Source: Anaeramoeba flamelloides (lineage: Eukaryota; Metamonada; Anaeramoebidae). From it: a stretch of 64,000 nt of DNA. A program made the position numbers and the translations under genes. Below, piece by piece: positions 1-12,600 of this stretch. The DNA lies in contig JANTQA010000029.1 in the NCBI GenBank assembly GCA_027625915.1, positions 8,680,001 to 8,744,000 on the forward strand, given 5' to 3'. Under the pieces are notes generated by a model. That model was not told the DNA's origin, did not search any database, and saw only the letters and a list, made by a program, of their open reading frames with translations. Each line of letters opens with the position of its first letter. Position 1 is the stretch's first letter.

Positions 1-165
1 TTATCTCATGATTAATTATTTATCACGAAATTTTGTCATTTATTACGATTTTATATATTACCACAATTTGACATATTATCGTGATTATTATTGAATATCG
101 CGATTTTATAAAAATATCACGATTTGATAAAAATAATAGCGATTTTTGAAACCTTCTCGTGAACT
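1..165. repeat. Degenerate tandem array of ATCGCGATTTT-like units
   Basis: Short units resembling TATCRCGATTTTATAAA recur about every 20-30 bp (for example ATCGTGATT, ATCGCGATTTTATA, ATCACGATTTGATA), each carrying a CG inside an otherwise AT-only context. The array reaches the left window edge and may continue. A longer array of the same motif lies at 56225-56640. It looks like a decayed minisatellite and no coding function is visible. Confidence 0.6.
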
Positions 166-214
166 GAAAAAGATATCGAAAAACCCTCACAAGTTTTAAA
201 AAAGTCTGACAAAA

Positions 215-346
215 TACAGCTGTTTTAAAAAAGTGTGTAATCAAAGTTTTATAGGTGTGACTTGTAACCGTCTAATTCATAGGTTTTGAACACTTCAGTC
301 AGCACCCGAGAAAAATTTTCGTTATCACTTTTCTAAAACAGCTGTA
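215..346. mobile_element. 132-bp MITE with CAGCTG-tipped terminal inverted repeats, copy 1
   Basis: The element starts TACAGCTGTTTTAAAAAAGT and ends with the near-exact reverse complement ACTTTTCTAAAACAGCTGTA. Removing the terminal TA on each side leaves CAGCTG-tipped inverted repeats flanked by TA, the target-site pattern of Tc1/mariner-type elements. A second copy of identical length lies in opposite orientation at 33065-33196, with matching interior segments such as CAAAGTTTTATA and GTCTAATTCATA. There is no coding capacity, so this is a non-autonomous element. Confidence 0.85.
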
Positions 347-2287
347 CTATTTGAAAACGCAATTGCTCTAGTAACCATTTACCAAATCGTTAATTATTCT
401 TCTACAAAACTATGTGAATATGGTTCCCTTTTTTATGAAATTCAATTGGTTTTTGTGCTTGGGAACAATAGATTTCAAAAAAAGATAAGAGTGTGAAATT
501 AATTTATGAGATTGGCTGTTTGTTGAAGTAAAAGTGTGACAAAATAATTTTGATTTCGTTCTAAAAATGAGAAGAACAAATTTCCTTTTTCTTTTATGTT
601 TTTCTTTTTATTGAATTGTTCATTGTAGACTTGGCAAGATCTTTTCGAAGGAAAAGCCGTGGAATGCGATCTAAGCCGAGCAAAAAAAATAAATTTTGAT
701 AAAGGTAGAGTGGTACAAAAGTACTTTTCAATGTTACTCTTATTTTCCAATTAAAAAATGAAAATTTTTAGTTCACATTCCAAAATATTTTTCTAAACTC
801 TTTTTCAGTCAAAGCGGTCGAGTTTTATTGAAGAAATCGGTCATATTCTATGAGTTTAATTCATTATTATTCTCAAACTAAAATTTTAATTTTTGGATTA
901 AATCATTTTTTCTCATTTTGTAAATTTTAAATTTTTGTATTGTGCTTTTTGCTTTTTTTTGTTTTTTTCTTTTCTTTTTTTTTTTCTTCTTTTCTCAATT
1001 TTTTTTTACAAAAATTAAATTTGTAAAAAAAAAAGATTAAAACTCCAAATTAACATTAAGAAAAGTGACATGTTGTATTTTCTATTAAAATTCATACATT
1101 TACAAGTAAAAAATCTTATTGTCAACAATTATAATTTCCTAAAGAAATTGAGAATTTTGCAAGATAAGTTCCAATGAATGTGGCCCAAAAATTTTTTTAT
1201 CATTTTTTTTTTTTGGAAATTTATGATTTGTTCAGGCTTTTCTCATATGATTATCGACTCCAATAAAAGTTTATTATTTCTCGTGTTTCTAAACAATCTA
1301 AGTTTGGTTGATTCTTAAAAATAAAGTGAATTTTTCATTTTTGGCTGGGCCGTTTTGAGTGAAATGAAGTTTAGTTTAAAAGTTGAAGAAAATCCAAAGA
1401 TCTTTACAACATCTTTTAGAAATGATATTTTTAGACAAGAAATTAAACATCCATAGTTAACTCTATGGCAAAAATTTTACTCTGCTAATTTAATTGTAGC
1501 AGTAGTAATTAATATTCATTTTGGAACTTGAAATAAAAAGTTTCATTTATTAATTGGAAAATAACAGTATAATTTGTGTAAAATAAAAAAGGTGGACTGT
1601 AAATCGTTTCAAAGGGTATTTAAAATTGTACTGTAACTATTCAGGGTAGCGAAAGTTGTGTTAATAGTAACAAACAAGATAATTTCCCAATAATTTTTCG
1701 TGTATGTGAATGAATTGGTTTGTGTTAAAAATGAAATCTGAAAGAACAAATGTTAATGGTGATAAATATATCCTTTTTTTTTTTTTTTTTTATTATTTGA
1801 AAATTGATTAAAACTGCATTTAAATATGTGTTTAGGTACTTCTAAAGCAATTGATTTTTTTTTTTTTTTTCAAATTGTGTTTTGTCCCACTCTTTTTTAA
1901 AACTTTATTAATCAAAACATGAATTAATTTGTTATTTTGAATAATGATCACACTTTTTTTATACCTTTTCAAAATGAAATCTTTTTCTTTTATTGAGCTT
2001 TGTCTCACTTTGCTTAAAACTTTTCATATAAATTATAAATTACACTTTTTTAAAATGGCTGTAATGTTCCCAAATATTTTCAAACCATCATCCTTTTTTT
2101 AAAAAATGAAATACCAAAACCTGGAAAGTTTGAAAGAATTAATTGATCCTAATGAGAAGGTTTTTAGAATTTGGATTTTCGTTTAGGAGTTTTCTGTTAA
2201 TGATGTTTTTTATTAGTCTCGTTGTTTTTTTTTCACAACCGTACTAAGGAATCAGAAGAGCTTGCGTTTGTTTTTTACAAACGATTC
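347..2287. other. Repeat-like AT-rich region without a recognised gene
   Basis: I see no ORF with protein-like composition. Around 800-1110 the sequence resembles the poly-pyrimidine repeat present at 5538-6105 and 18942-19502. At 2041-2063 there is a lone, degenerate copy of the MITE end (ACACTTTTTTAAAATGGCTGTA) with no partner 132 bp away. Confidence 0.4.
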
Positions 2288-2989
2288 TCAATTATCATTA
2301 TTGAGATATTTTGCTATTGTTGTGAAATTTTGGAAAATATCACTCTTGATGGAAGCACCCATTTTACTAAAAGAAACAAAGAGTTGATAAAAAAATGGTG
2401 GTTTGTTTTTACGTTGCTGGTGTTTGAATAAGAGAAGAAGAAAAGAAGAAAAAAAAAAAAAAGAAAGTTCTTACAAAGACATGAGAATAAATGCAAAGCT
2501 TGAAAACATAAAAAAGTCTGCAAGTCCAGCACAAACAAATGAAGAAGGGTGTCTTTCTTTGGTGTTGTTACGAATATCAACTAAGGCAATAATTTCAAGA
2601 ATGATTACAAATATACAGCCACTCAAAACAAAAAAGTAAACAACCTTTGTTGTGATGTAATTCAAAAAAAATTATTGTTGGTTGGTATTGAAGTAAAAAA
2701 AAAAACAAATCAGTGGGAGTGTTTCATTATTTTTGTTGTGGGTAGAAAATTGGTTTCAAGTGATTCCAAATTATTTTTTTTTTGTTTTTGTCTTTTTTTC
2801 TATTTGTCGAAGAATCAAAGGAAAATTGGAAAAAGTTAAAGAAAGGATGCTATTTCTTACAATACGATAATCAAAAGTTACAACTTGTTTTACTAATTTG
2901 ATTAAACTTATCAAACAATATAAAAAAACAATGAAATAAACTGCTATCAAGATGATTATTGAGATTTTTTGTTGTAAATTTGTGTCCAT
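2288..2989 (-). CDS. Small three-exon multi-pass membrane protein, function unknown
   Basis: Proposed exons on the minus strand are 2989-2861, 2644-2475 and 2366-2288, joined by GT-AG introns of 216 and 108 bp. The reading frame stays open across all three and gives 125 residues. Residues about 8-32 form one hydrophobic helix, about 44-65 a second (VVYFFVLSGCIFVIILEII) and about 80-100 a third (FVCAGLADFFMFSSFAFILM), followed by a short polar tail. The spacing of a first helix, a basic loop (KLVKQVV) and two more helices recalls the front half of TOM1/THH1-like seven-helix proteins, but only three helices are found here and I do not claim that family. Exons 1 and 2 have clear GTAAGAA donors. 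Exon 3 is the least certain part, and further exons could lie downstream. Confidence 0.5.
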
Positions 2990-4320
2990 TTTAATCAAAT
3001 TGGTTTTTAAAATGAAAAAAAATGATTTATTATTCAAATTATGTTTGCTGAAATTGGAATAATTTAATATTTTGAGTTATTTATGTGATTGAGTTGAAAA
3101 GTTCTCTAGTTTTGGAAACTTTTTTGTATGTTTATTTGAATAATAAGGGGAAAAATTTTTCACTTCATTATAAATTTTTTTTACTGGTTTTGAATTTTAA
3201 ATGGAAAAAATTTTCATTTCATTTTAAATTTCCTTTTTCAAACAAAGTCACAAATTACAACCTTATTTATTTTTAAGAAACTCTATTTACAAAAGAAAAA
3301 ACTAGAAAATAGGTAGTGATAATTTTTTCCATTTTTAATTCTAAAACAAGTAATCTTTTTTTTTTTTGTTTAATGAATGAACTTTTTTTATTTCAAGCTT
3401 GTAAAAGTTGTATGAATTATTAATTTAGATGAAAAAAAACTCAAAATGTTACAAAGCCAATTGAGAAATGATATTTTTAGGAATTAATTTTGATTTCTAA
3501 TGGAATTTTTAAGATAAAATTTTGTCAAGCAGAATTTGATTCTCAAAACACTCAGAACGATATATAAAAATTGATGGAATTACTCAAAAAGTTTACTAAC
3601 TAAATTTCTAATAAAAAATATTTCGTGAGATCTCTAATTTAAATCACAAATATATTTGTGTCTGAGAATTGATAATGAATAAAAATAAATCAAAAATTGT
3701 TTTTTTTTTAATTAATCTACAAAAGTAAGAGTTTTCTAATTTTTTGAGTTAAATGAAGTTTTGGTTTAATTTAAATACAAACAAAACAAAACAAGGAAAT
3801 TTTATTAATTGAGATAAAAAGTGACAAGATAAAAAAAAAAGTTTAACCAGATCATTAATTGGTAATCTTACCCATAATAAAAGGCAATATCTGTTAATAA
3901 AATAAGAAAAAAAAACAATTAATGAAAAAGTATTGGGTTTAAAACCTAACAGTTTTTATAAAGATAGTTTTTTATTTGGAAATGCAAATGATATTATTTA
4001 TATTTTATATTAATAATTTTATCATTTTTCTTCTCAATTTTTAAATTCTGGTAAATTTTATTTTATTGCTTCTTTCTTTGAATAAATAAAATAAAGTCTT
4101 TTTAAATACTTGCTTTAGGTATTGGTTTTCTTTGATTTTTCTATTATTAAAAATTTGATCAAAAATTCCAATATATTTAAGAATAACTAAACTATTTTCT
4201 AGTCAAAGAGTTACAGTTTCAGAGAGTTGATTGTATTTGTTTAGAGTGTTTTAAAGGGGTATTAGAAGAAATAATTTATTTTTGAAATTCCAAAATTGAA
4301 ATAATTTTTTCGAATCTAGC
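2990..4320. other. Intergenic, no recognised feature
   Basis: AT-rich sequence with frequent homopolymers and no ORF that looks coding. It presumably holds the promoter of the minus-strand membrane-protein gene. Confidence 0.4.
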
Positions 4321-4321
4321 A

Positions 4322-5082
4322 AATATTCCCGAAAATACCCAAAAATTGAAAATACCCAAAAATTTTTAAACCACGAAAAAACACTTTTGAACAACTTCTA
4401 TGAAACACTGGAGTCTAGTACTCAGTATAAAGGTAAATTTGGCCTTTATTTTCGAAAAAAAATTTTTTTCTGAAAATATCAAAATTCAAAAAAATTAAAT
4501 TGTAGGGAATGGTATTCAACCCATTTTGTCTGAAAGGAATAAGTATCCTAGATGACTGTAACATTTCTGATGATTTCGAAATGGTATTAAGCAAATGAGA
4601 GAAAATGTACTTGAATTGAAAATTTCTAATTGTTTATCGTTACCCATAATTTTGGAATATTAAATACAATCCAAAAATAACCGAGTACTATCTAATCGTA
4701 CAACAAATACTTATATCCGACATAAGGTGACACAAGCAAAACTTTATTTAACTTCATATTCAATAAAAGGAACTGGTTTAACCAAAACAGACCCATAACA
4801 AACCAAACACAACCCTTACCAATGCCCTGACATACCTATACACTTACCCTAATAAATACCAACAATTACACAAATAAACTGAAAATGTACCAAAACCTCT
4901 TTAGAGTAGTTTAAAGTAGAAAATTCAAAAAAAAAAGATTTTGTCTGAAAGTAAAATTGTTATTTTACTGTTAAACTGAGTATATTGGTACCAATGTTTC
5001 ATAGAAGTTGTCTATAACGTGTTTTTTCTTGGTTAAAAAATTTTCGGGTATCTTCGATTTTCGGGTATTTTCGGGAATATTT
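4322..5082. mobile_element. Inverted-repeat element with CGGGTATTTT-bearing arms
   Basis: The left arm (about 4322-4424) and right arm (about 4977-5082) are reverse complements over roughly 100 bp. They share AATATTCCCGAAAATACCC, a repeated AAAATACCC unit, a GAAAAAACAC stretch and CAACTTCTATGAAACA. About 550 bp of unrelated AT-rich sequence separates them, with no transposase-like ORF. It is best read as a non-autonomous foldback or MITE-like element. The three tandem TTTTCGGGTA-like units in each arm are distinctive. Confidence 0.7.
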
Positions 5083-5537
5083 CAAAACCCCAATTTTTTC
5101 ACATTTTTTCACATTTTTATATTTTTCGGTTTTTTTTTTACACCTAATTCATTTAGAATTTTTTTTTTTTTCATTAAGAGATTGATTACACTTGGTAAAA
5201 AAATATTATTCTAATTTTGTTGATAAAGTAAAAATGAATGTTGAGAAATCATCTACATTTCTATTTGAATTATATTTAATTCTTCAATTGAAATTTAAAA
5301 CGAACCTTTGTGGTTTTTTCCATCGGTTGTTAAGAATTTATGTTAATCAATTTTTAAGAAAATTTATAAATTTATTTGTTTTATTTCAAACGTTAATATA
5401 TCAACTATTTTTTGATTTATATTATTCCAAAAAAATGTTGTTTGTTCTTCGGGCACCAATTATAAATATTATTTGATATTTAAAAATAATGTTGGATCAC
5501 TTTGACTGAAATAAGGTAAACTATTTTTCAGAATTTT

Positions 5538-6105
5538 TAACTCATTTTATAATGTTAATAGAAGTTTTTTTGAGGGTTTTATCCGGATTTTTATTTAATA
5601 AATATTTTGAATTTTTGGATCTGAATCATTTTTTCTAATTTAGCAAATTTTAGTTTTGCTTTTTCAAATTTTTGTTTTGCTTTTTCTTTTACTTTTTGGT
5701 AGTTTTTTTTTTTGAATTTTTTTTTTTTTTTTGATACTTTTTTTTTTTGCAAAAGATCATGTGGTAAAAAAAAAGATATCTTCGAAAAGCTAAATAATCA
5801 ATAACAAAATTGAGAATATTTATGTCTTTTAAAATGAATTTACTTATTAGTAAAAAAATTATTTTATTCAACTTTTTTTTCAGTGAAAGTTCAATCATAA
5901 AAATTAGTTAATGCTCATTTCAAAACTGTGATTTACTTTTTTTAAGTTTTTGGTTTTATTTTTTTTTTTAATTTTTAAAATATCGGGTTTTTCAATATGT
6001 TTGATGATTTAAAATCAGAATTAATTATTTGATATTCTTGAATACAAAAGGTTATTTTTTATATATAATTTATTATATTAGATGAGTCATAATTTTTGTA
6101 ATTGG
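5538..6105. repeat. Interspersed repeat, copy 1 (partner at 18942-19502)
   Basis: This about 570-bp segment matches 18942-19502 in direct orientation. Shared landmarks include GAGGGTTTTAT, TTTGGATCTGAATCATTTTT, a long pyrimidine tract, ATGTCTTTTAAAATGAATTT and TTTTTTTCAGTGAAAGTTCA, then TTTTTAGTTTTTGGTTTTA. No ORF of protein-like composition is present, and the class is unknown. Confidence 0.6.
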
Positions 6106-7900
6106 TTTTATATTTATTATGTTCGAAATATTTTTTGGGCAATTTGGGTGATTACTATTGTTTTTTAGGATCTTGGAAAGGTACAAGAAATAAAATTTAT
6201 TGAAAGAAATTTTCAACTTTTTCATGATTAGATATTGAAAAACTTAAATTAATTAAAACAAATCGAACTTCTTTCAAATTAGATCTTTAATAAATGACCT
6301 TTAATGAAATAATCTAACACAACTTAAGTAATTTGATGAAAATTGAATTGAATTAATAAATAAATTTATAGTAAATATACCAAATTAGTACTCTTACTAT
6401 GCTAATATTATACAAGTGGTGTCTAATAATCGGGTTTTATAAAAAAAAGATATGTGAATTTACCAAAAAAAAAAAAAAAAAATCGAAAATAATTCCATAT
6501 TCTCAAAATTTTATACTTTATAGAAGGTAAATATTAATAGACAGATAGAGAGAGAGATAAATGGGTGGTCTTAATGTAAAAATTGATACAATTATGTATT
6601 TCGTTTGCTCGAAATTTAATCAAATAACTATAACTTTTTATTAAGAAAAAATGGTAATATTATTGATAAATTTTTGATATATAATGATATAAACGCCCAT
6701 ACATTTAAGACCCAAATTCCAAAAAAAAAAAACTCTAAAATTTAACTATCAATTTATTTTATTTTTTTGCTCTAGTATTAATTTTCTTAATTTTTATATC
6801 TTTGTTTAAGAATAAATTTTTTTTCATTTTCTAACTAAAAGATAGTTTATACGTTCTAAACTGTCTTAATTATAGTCTGTTTCACCTTTTGGAGACAAAT
6901 GTCAACAAAATTTAAGGCATAAAAAAAAATTTCAAATTAAAGTACATTTTTTTGAATTTTTTTTTACACAAATTAATTTACTAGTATTTGAAAAATGTTT
7001 ATTAATTTGAGATATTTTTTTGTGCATTAACTTTCTTGAAAGTTTGTGTCTTAAAGATGAAACGGGCCGTTTTGATAATATAGATATAAATTTAGTCTTA
7101 CGGATAAAAAAAAAATTATTATTGTCAAATTACCATTTTTCAATAATATGTCCCTACGACCCAAAAAACACAAAAAATGGAAAACTGAACAAATACCTTC
7201 CATTAAAAAAAATTAAAAAAACTAAATAAAAAAATAAAAATTCAATAAGTCTCACTTTAACTTTTTCTTGAAAACATTTTTTTCCAAAATGATTGAGTTC
7301 AAACTTGAAATTATGTATATTTTTAGATAAAATATCTATTTTTAACTCATTTACTAAAACAAATTCTTAATTATGGGGATTAGATTTTCACAAAAGGGAC
7401 TAATTTGGTCTTCCAATGTTTTTTTATTTAAAAATAATAAAATTTAAAAAAAAAAGTTATTTAAAAAAGATAAACTCTCTGGAAAAATATTCTAATTAAA
7501 TGTATTAAATTATTCTTTGATTTCAAAATTTTCTCAACCCCAATTTTTCAAAAAAAAAAAATAAATAAGCACACAGAAATTTCAAAAAATATTTTTATGT
7601 ATTCAAAAGTTGAGAGTTTTTTTATTCTAAAATATTTTATCCCAATGGTTAACCGAATTAAGTTATAAAGCAAGATTTCAAAAAATATTAATCACAAAAA
7701 AATAGTGCTTTTTTATATAAAGGGCATATTTCTGATTCAAATTTTAATATATAATCAACATCAACATCAAAATTTGATATTGAAAAAAATTCACGGTAGT
7801 CTTGGAACAGCTATAACAAAAAAAAAACTTGTAAAAAATTCATATATTAATTGAGAAAATTACGAAAAATTTTAAAACAATCACATTCCTAGGTTAAGTT
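6106..7900. other. Intergenic, no recognised feature
   Basis: AT-rich with many A and T runs. A short (AG)-rich run occurs near 6545-6560. No coding signal, RNA gene or repeat partner was recognised. Confidence 0.35.
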
Positions 7901-7915
7901 TATATAAAAAAAAAA

Positions 7916-8380
7916 TCAGTTTACCTCAAAAATTGATTCGAACTTGGGTGTACTAACAGGTAGTAAATTGGAGATGGCATTGGAGCAAGAAGAAAAAAAA
8001 GTATGGACTAAAATGGAAACACAGATTATAGTCTTTTGAGAGACTTTATTTTGATCAAAGTAAACTAGATCAATTATCCATCCAAACTCATACCTACCAA
8101 GTGAAAAGTTCCGACTCATCAATGGTAATTCCGGGTACTTTGATTTCATACCTGTTTTGAGATAAAAATGTCAAATGAAGCCGTTTATACGATTAAATAG
8201 TTAAAACTGAAATACTTTTTTGGAATTTTTCACTTAAAAAAATTAAATCAGAAAAAATTTCTTTTGGGAGTCGAGATCTTGTTGCGATTCTTTTCGAAAA
8301 AAAACAAGAGTTAGATCTCCTTGAGAAGTCGAAAAAAGTAGTATGTTCTAAAACGCAATTGTTTTCAGACAACAAAATTG
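7916..8380 (-). other. Possible small exons of an unidentified minus-strand gene
   Basis: Three short stretches on the minus strand have better base composition than their surroundings and sit next to splice-like signals. One near 8360-8230 follows TTGCGTTTTAG. One near 8147-8095 lies between CTCAAAACAG and GGTAGGTATG and reads YEIKVPGITIDESELFTW. One near 8010-7925 follows TTCCATTTTAG and precedes GTAAACTG. I could not connect them in one unbroken frame, and no family is recognised. Their 5' end would face the BAR gene start at 8487, giving a divergent arrangement. Confidence 0.25.
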
Positions 8381-8486
8381 AGAAGTTACCTTATTAAGTC
8401 AAGTATATGAAATCAAAATTTGTAGAACAATTTTTCCCCTCGACAAATCATTTTTCTGAATTTATAAAATAATTTATTGATTTAAA

Positions 8487-9617
8487 ATGACCACAAAAAA
8501 AGGCGAGCTAACAAGCGAATTTTACTTGGGTGGCTTTGAACAGTCAAAAGGTGTTAAAAACCAACTGAAGCCTCTCATCCAAAAAACAAAGCAATATTGC
8601 TCTTCTGTATCGAACTGTATCAAAGCCCACCAAGAATTTATTAAAACATACCGTCTCTACTCAAAAACAATTAACAACGAAGAAGGCGAAATCGAAGTTG
8701 GTAAGCAATTGATTTTAAAATTCTTTTTTCTTTTTTCTCAATAGCACACCTAATTTTTTTATTTTTCTTTGCAAAACTTTTATTCATACTTTTTCATAGT
8801 GTCATGCTTAATAAAAACAGCAGAGTTAAGTTCAAGTTTGCTCCACTTAAACGACTTTATGGTTTGGCTTTGCATTTTTTTTTTTGAGAAATCCTTTTTT
8901 CTTTTTTGATTAATTTTTTTTTTTTTTTTTTTCTAAAATAAACACTTGCCCAAAAAACACAAAAAACCAAAATCAATCAAAACTAGCAAAAAAAATTTTC
9001 AACAGAACTTGTTCAGGAATCACAACGATGGATTGACGGATTCTTTAAAGACTTAAACAAAACAAAAAAAGAATATGAAAGGCTTAAGAAGCAATTTGAA
9101 TCTTCTTATCGGATGATCGAGAATGTCAAAAAAAAGCCCGATGTTGATCCAAAAAAAAAGGAAATTTTCGAAAAATCCTATGAAAAGAATAAGAAAAATC
9201 TCCTCATCATTTGTGGTGAATTGTATTTAAAACTCGACGAAATTGTTTCTAGTAAAGATAGTGTTTTGCTTGAAATGATGACAAATTCATTAAAAGCCAT
9301 GCAAAAATATTATTATGAAGGATACACGCAAGCCTACAATTATTTTGAGTATATAGAGGAAACAAAAAATAAAGTTCAAGAAGTAAGTTTGTTGACAATT
9401 GGAATTTTTAATAATATTTGTCAATATTTTTTTTTTTCTTTTTTTTTTTTTTTTTTCTTTTTTCTTTTTGGCTTCCAAATCAAATAAGCTTGAATTGGGC
9501 AAACGTAAAAGAGTTTTAGTGTGTTTTTGGTAGTGTGGTTTATTGATCTAGAACTTAACAAATGAAGAAGGAAGCGGTAATCGCCAAAATTTTGGAGATT
9601 TTCAATTTATTTTTTAA
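8487..9617 (+). CDS. BAR-domain-like protein
   Basis: Exons 8487-8700, 9006-9382 and 9552-9617 are joined by introns of 305 and 169 bp with consensus GTAAG donors and CAG/TAG acceptors. The frame holds across both junctions and gives about 218 residues. The whole protein is a string of long amphipathic helices rich in Lys, Glu and Gln. Helix 1 spans about residues 20-60 (starting near KNQLKPLIQKTKQYCSS), helix 2 about 72-115 (ELVQESQRW then KKEYERLKKQFESSY), and helix 3 about 125-195 (KKNLLIICGELYLKLDEIV through YYYEGYTQAYNYFEYIEETK). This length and three-helix coiled-coil layout is typical of BAR domains, which dimerise and bend or sense membranes. Arfaptin, ACAP-type or other BAR subgroups cannot be separated here. 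The short third exon ends in a plain hydrophobic tail. No SH3, PH or GAP domain follows, so it appears to be a BAR-only protein. Confidence 0.7.
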
Positions 9618-10780
9618 AAATATACAAAATTAATTTTTTTTGAACAGAATCCAAAAAGTGAAAAATATTTCGATTTAAAATCAAAACAACGTGTTGGGCT
9701 CAATAATTAACCCTTTTAAAATCAAACAATGAAATTTCCAACAATCAAACTTTTTTGGGAAAAAAGTGAAACAACAAAAAACTTTTAACACTTTTTTCAA
9801 TTTGGAACACCAAAGCAACAACAGGATCACAAGAACAAAAGAAATTGTAGGAATTTGAGAAATCACAGAAATCTGAAAACAAAAAGTAATTTCAATTAAT
9901 AGAAGAAACAAGTTAACACCAAAGATTAATTCACCCTTTTATTATTAACCAAATCAACAAAAACTATTTAAATCTGTCTCCTTTTTTATCGAGATCTGAT
10001 AAGGACTTGGTTTGATCTCAAAAATAGTCAAATTTTTCAAGACATATTTAAATACGAATTAATCAGAAAAGCAAACAGCACCATTCAAATTTTAAAGGTT
10101 ACTATTAAACAAAAGGAAGTTCAACAAAATTTTCATTTACTGGTATTTGAAATTCAAATGGGATAAAATTTCGGCTGATTATCTTTTTTTTGGGCATTTT
10201 TTAATATTCCTTTCATTTAGGGTTCCTAGTCCACCTAAAATGGATCAATGTAAACAAGAAAAACGCACCAAACAAATAAATAGAAGACACACCATTTTGA
10301 TCAATCTATTTCTTTGAAATTCAAGTTTCTTGGTTAAAAAAAAAAAAAAAGAAAAACAAGGAAAATGAAGTGAAAATTATTTCTCATTCATTATTCAAGG
10401 ATCAATATCTTTTCAAAGAAAAAAAAAAACATAAAATAAAATTTCAATAAACCATTAAAATCCCTGTTCTAAATGGGAAAAGTGATAAGCAAAGCAATTT
10501 TGTGTGTTAATAACGATAAATTGAAAAAAATAAACATTTTTTTTTAGATAAATTTCCATTTTTCCAATTAGCAAACTCTGCTTTGAATAACAACGAAAAA
10601 CGAATGTTTTTAATTTAACTATACAAAGAAACTTTATAAATTATTTGATTTTTGAAATGCTTTTGAAATAAACGAACTGTTTTGAAAGTAGATTTATCAG
10701 GATTTAGAAAAAGTGAAATTGAAGTCAAAATGTTTTTTTTGAATTCATCAGTAATTGTATTTATTGAGAGAAAGGAGTAA
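9618..10780. other. Region downstream of the BAR gene, possible minus-strand membrane exon
   Basis: Mostly AT-rich. On the minus strand near 9870-9750, a TTTTGTTTTCAG acceptor-like site precedes a hydrophobic reading (TISFVLVILLLLW followed by CSKLKKV) that could be a transmembrane exon. No matching upstream or downstream exon was found, so no gene is called. Confidence 0.25.
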
Positions 10781-10784
10781 TTAA

Positions 10785-11983
10785 GGGGGTAAGTACATTT
10801 TTCATTTTTTGAGTGCCACCATTTATGTAAAACTGAATTATTCAAATCATTTCTTTTGCCAAATACATTGATATTTTCATAAATACTAGAGTGGAATATA
10901 TTCTAGTAATAGATATTTTCATACCAACAAAAAAAAGCAAATCAAAAAAATGAAAAAATTTGCGCAAAAAAAAATAAATAAAAATCATTTATTACTTGAT
11001 CTTATCTATAAAATTTGACACAATTACTTATTCTTTATTTGGTTTTATCTTTAATTCTTTATGAAAAAATTTTAATTGGAAAATTTTTGATAAACAAATT
11101 ACTGTTTATTTTGAAAGAATTTCCAAAATGAATTTAAAAATCCTATTTTCATTTATGTCATCTAATTCTGGTTTGGGTTCAGAAAATCAGAGATTTTTTT
11201 AATTCTTCTTGAGAATGAGGGTTTATTGGGTAAATTCGTTTGAATTTATAAAATATTTATTTTCCATTAAAATGAGAACTCAAAAAAATTCTGAATCTGA
11301 TTGAAATTTGTTATTGAATTTCTGAATTATTTTGATTTGAATCTTTTGTAACTGTTTTTTGATTCCAAGAATTCAACTCCTTTATTTTAATTTTTGAAAT
11401 ATTATTCCTCGTTTTGGCTTGGTTTGAGAAAAATATTTTAAAAGGGAATTTTGAAAGCAAATTTGTTACAAAAGGTTTTTTAAAATAATAATAAATAGTA
11501 ATGGGGCGAGAAATTCAAGGAAAAAAATAGTTTGTATTCAAGTAAAGTAAGAAGATAAAGAAAACCAATCTTCAAAAATAGGCTTTTATCGATTTTTTTA
11601 ATTTTCATTCTTGATTTCAACAAATTTATTTGGAATGGTGATCTTTCGTGTTTGGTCTTCTAAAAGAAAATATTTGTTTCAAATGCACACCCTTTCGGGT
11701 ATATTTTGTTGGTTTACTGTTTGGTTAATTTCGATCATTGGTATAAACACATTTCTAGATCCAAAACTTTATTTAATAAAACCAAAAAGTGAATCAAAAA
11801 AAATGTTCCAAAAATTGAAAAAACCAAGATTCAACTCTGAATTACTTTGATTCCATTCACGAATAGACTAGTGGATGGTGTTTGGGTTTCAAAGTTTCAA
11901 TATCTGATGGCACTCAAAAAATATTTTTTCAGTAATGTTAACACAATTAAAAATTTTCAAAATGGTAAATTGTACTTACTTCC
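10785..11983. mobile_element. TTAA-flanked element of 1199 bp, copy 1
   Basis: The element lies between TTAA at 10781-10784 and TTAA at 11984-11987. The left end GGGGGTAAGTACATTTT and the reverse complement of the right end GGAAGTAAGTACAATTT form a short imperfect terminal inverted repeat. A second copy of 1201 bp with the same ends and also TTAA-flanked is at 21598-22798, and an eroded third covers about 29455-30440. TTAA target duplication is the hallmark of piggyBac-type DNA transposons, but no transposase is encoded, so this would be a non-autonomous derivative. The family assignment is inference. Confidence 0.75.
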
Positions 11984-12084
11984 TTAAAGAAAATTTACTA
12001 AAATAAAGAAAGAGAAGAAGAAAAATAATTATAATATTTTAATAAAAAAATAATAATATCGTTTGCATGACCAAATTAAAAATT

Positions 12085-12600
12085 ATCTGTGATTCGCTGT
12101 CGTTAGGTTTTTCAGAATTTGAAAGAATTGAGTAAAAATTACGATTTTACTCTATTCTTTTAAATCCCATAAAAACGCCGTTAGCTTTTTTTTAATTTTT
12201 GTTTTGATTAGAAAATCAATAGATTTTCTTTTTATTTCTTAAATTAAAAAAAGGCACCGTTAGGTTTTTTTGAGTTTTCTATTTATTTTTATTCCGAAAA
12301 TCAATATATTTTCGTTAGGTTTTTTTGAGTTTTCTATTTATTTAAGAAGTGTTCTAGGTTTTTTTTAATTTTTGAAATAAAACAGAAAACCTCGGCACTC
12401 CACATCACTTGGCGACACTTTACGGTACTTGCCTAAAACTCTAAAAATTTATTCCGAGTTTTTCATCATAGGTATAATGCCAGAAAATTTATAACTAATA
12501 GAATAGATTTTCTTTAACAAATGAAAAAGAAAAAACATATTTTGCTCTCAAGAAAAGAAAAAGAGAAATAAAAAAGCTAGAAATAAAAAAAAAAATAGGC
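12085..12600 (+). repeat. Hairpin-chain repeat, 5'-type portion
   Basis: It contains the two alternating palindromes that mark this family. One runs from GAATTTGAAAGAATTGAGTA to TACTCTATTCTTTTAAATCC (12114-12167). The others are built on GTTAGGTTTTTTTGAGTTTT and AAATCAATAGATTTTC. A GC-rich tract at about 12394-12430 (CGGCACTCCACATCACTTGG) follows, matching the GTGCC units of the other copies. It is followed by the segment shared with 45397-45565. Confidence 0.65.

Noticed and set aside
2041-2063. Possible third copy of the CAGCTG MITE
   Set aside because: Only one degenerate end (GGCTGTA) is present and no partner end lies at 132 bp, so it is noted only as a relic.
7916-7960. tRNA B-box-like AAGTTCGAATC on the minus strand
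   Set aside because: No acceptor-stem pairing, no A-box at the proper distance and no terminator arrangement.
9290-9502. Lys-rich minus-strand frame over the BAR gene
   Set aside because: It is antisense to a well-supported exon and runs into a poly-T intron tract.
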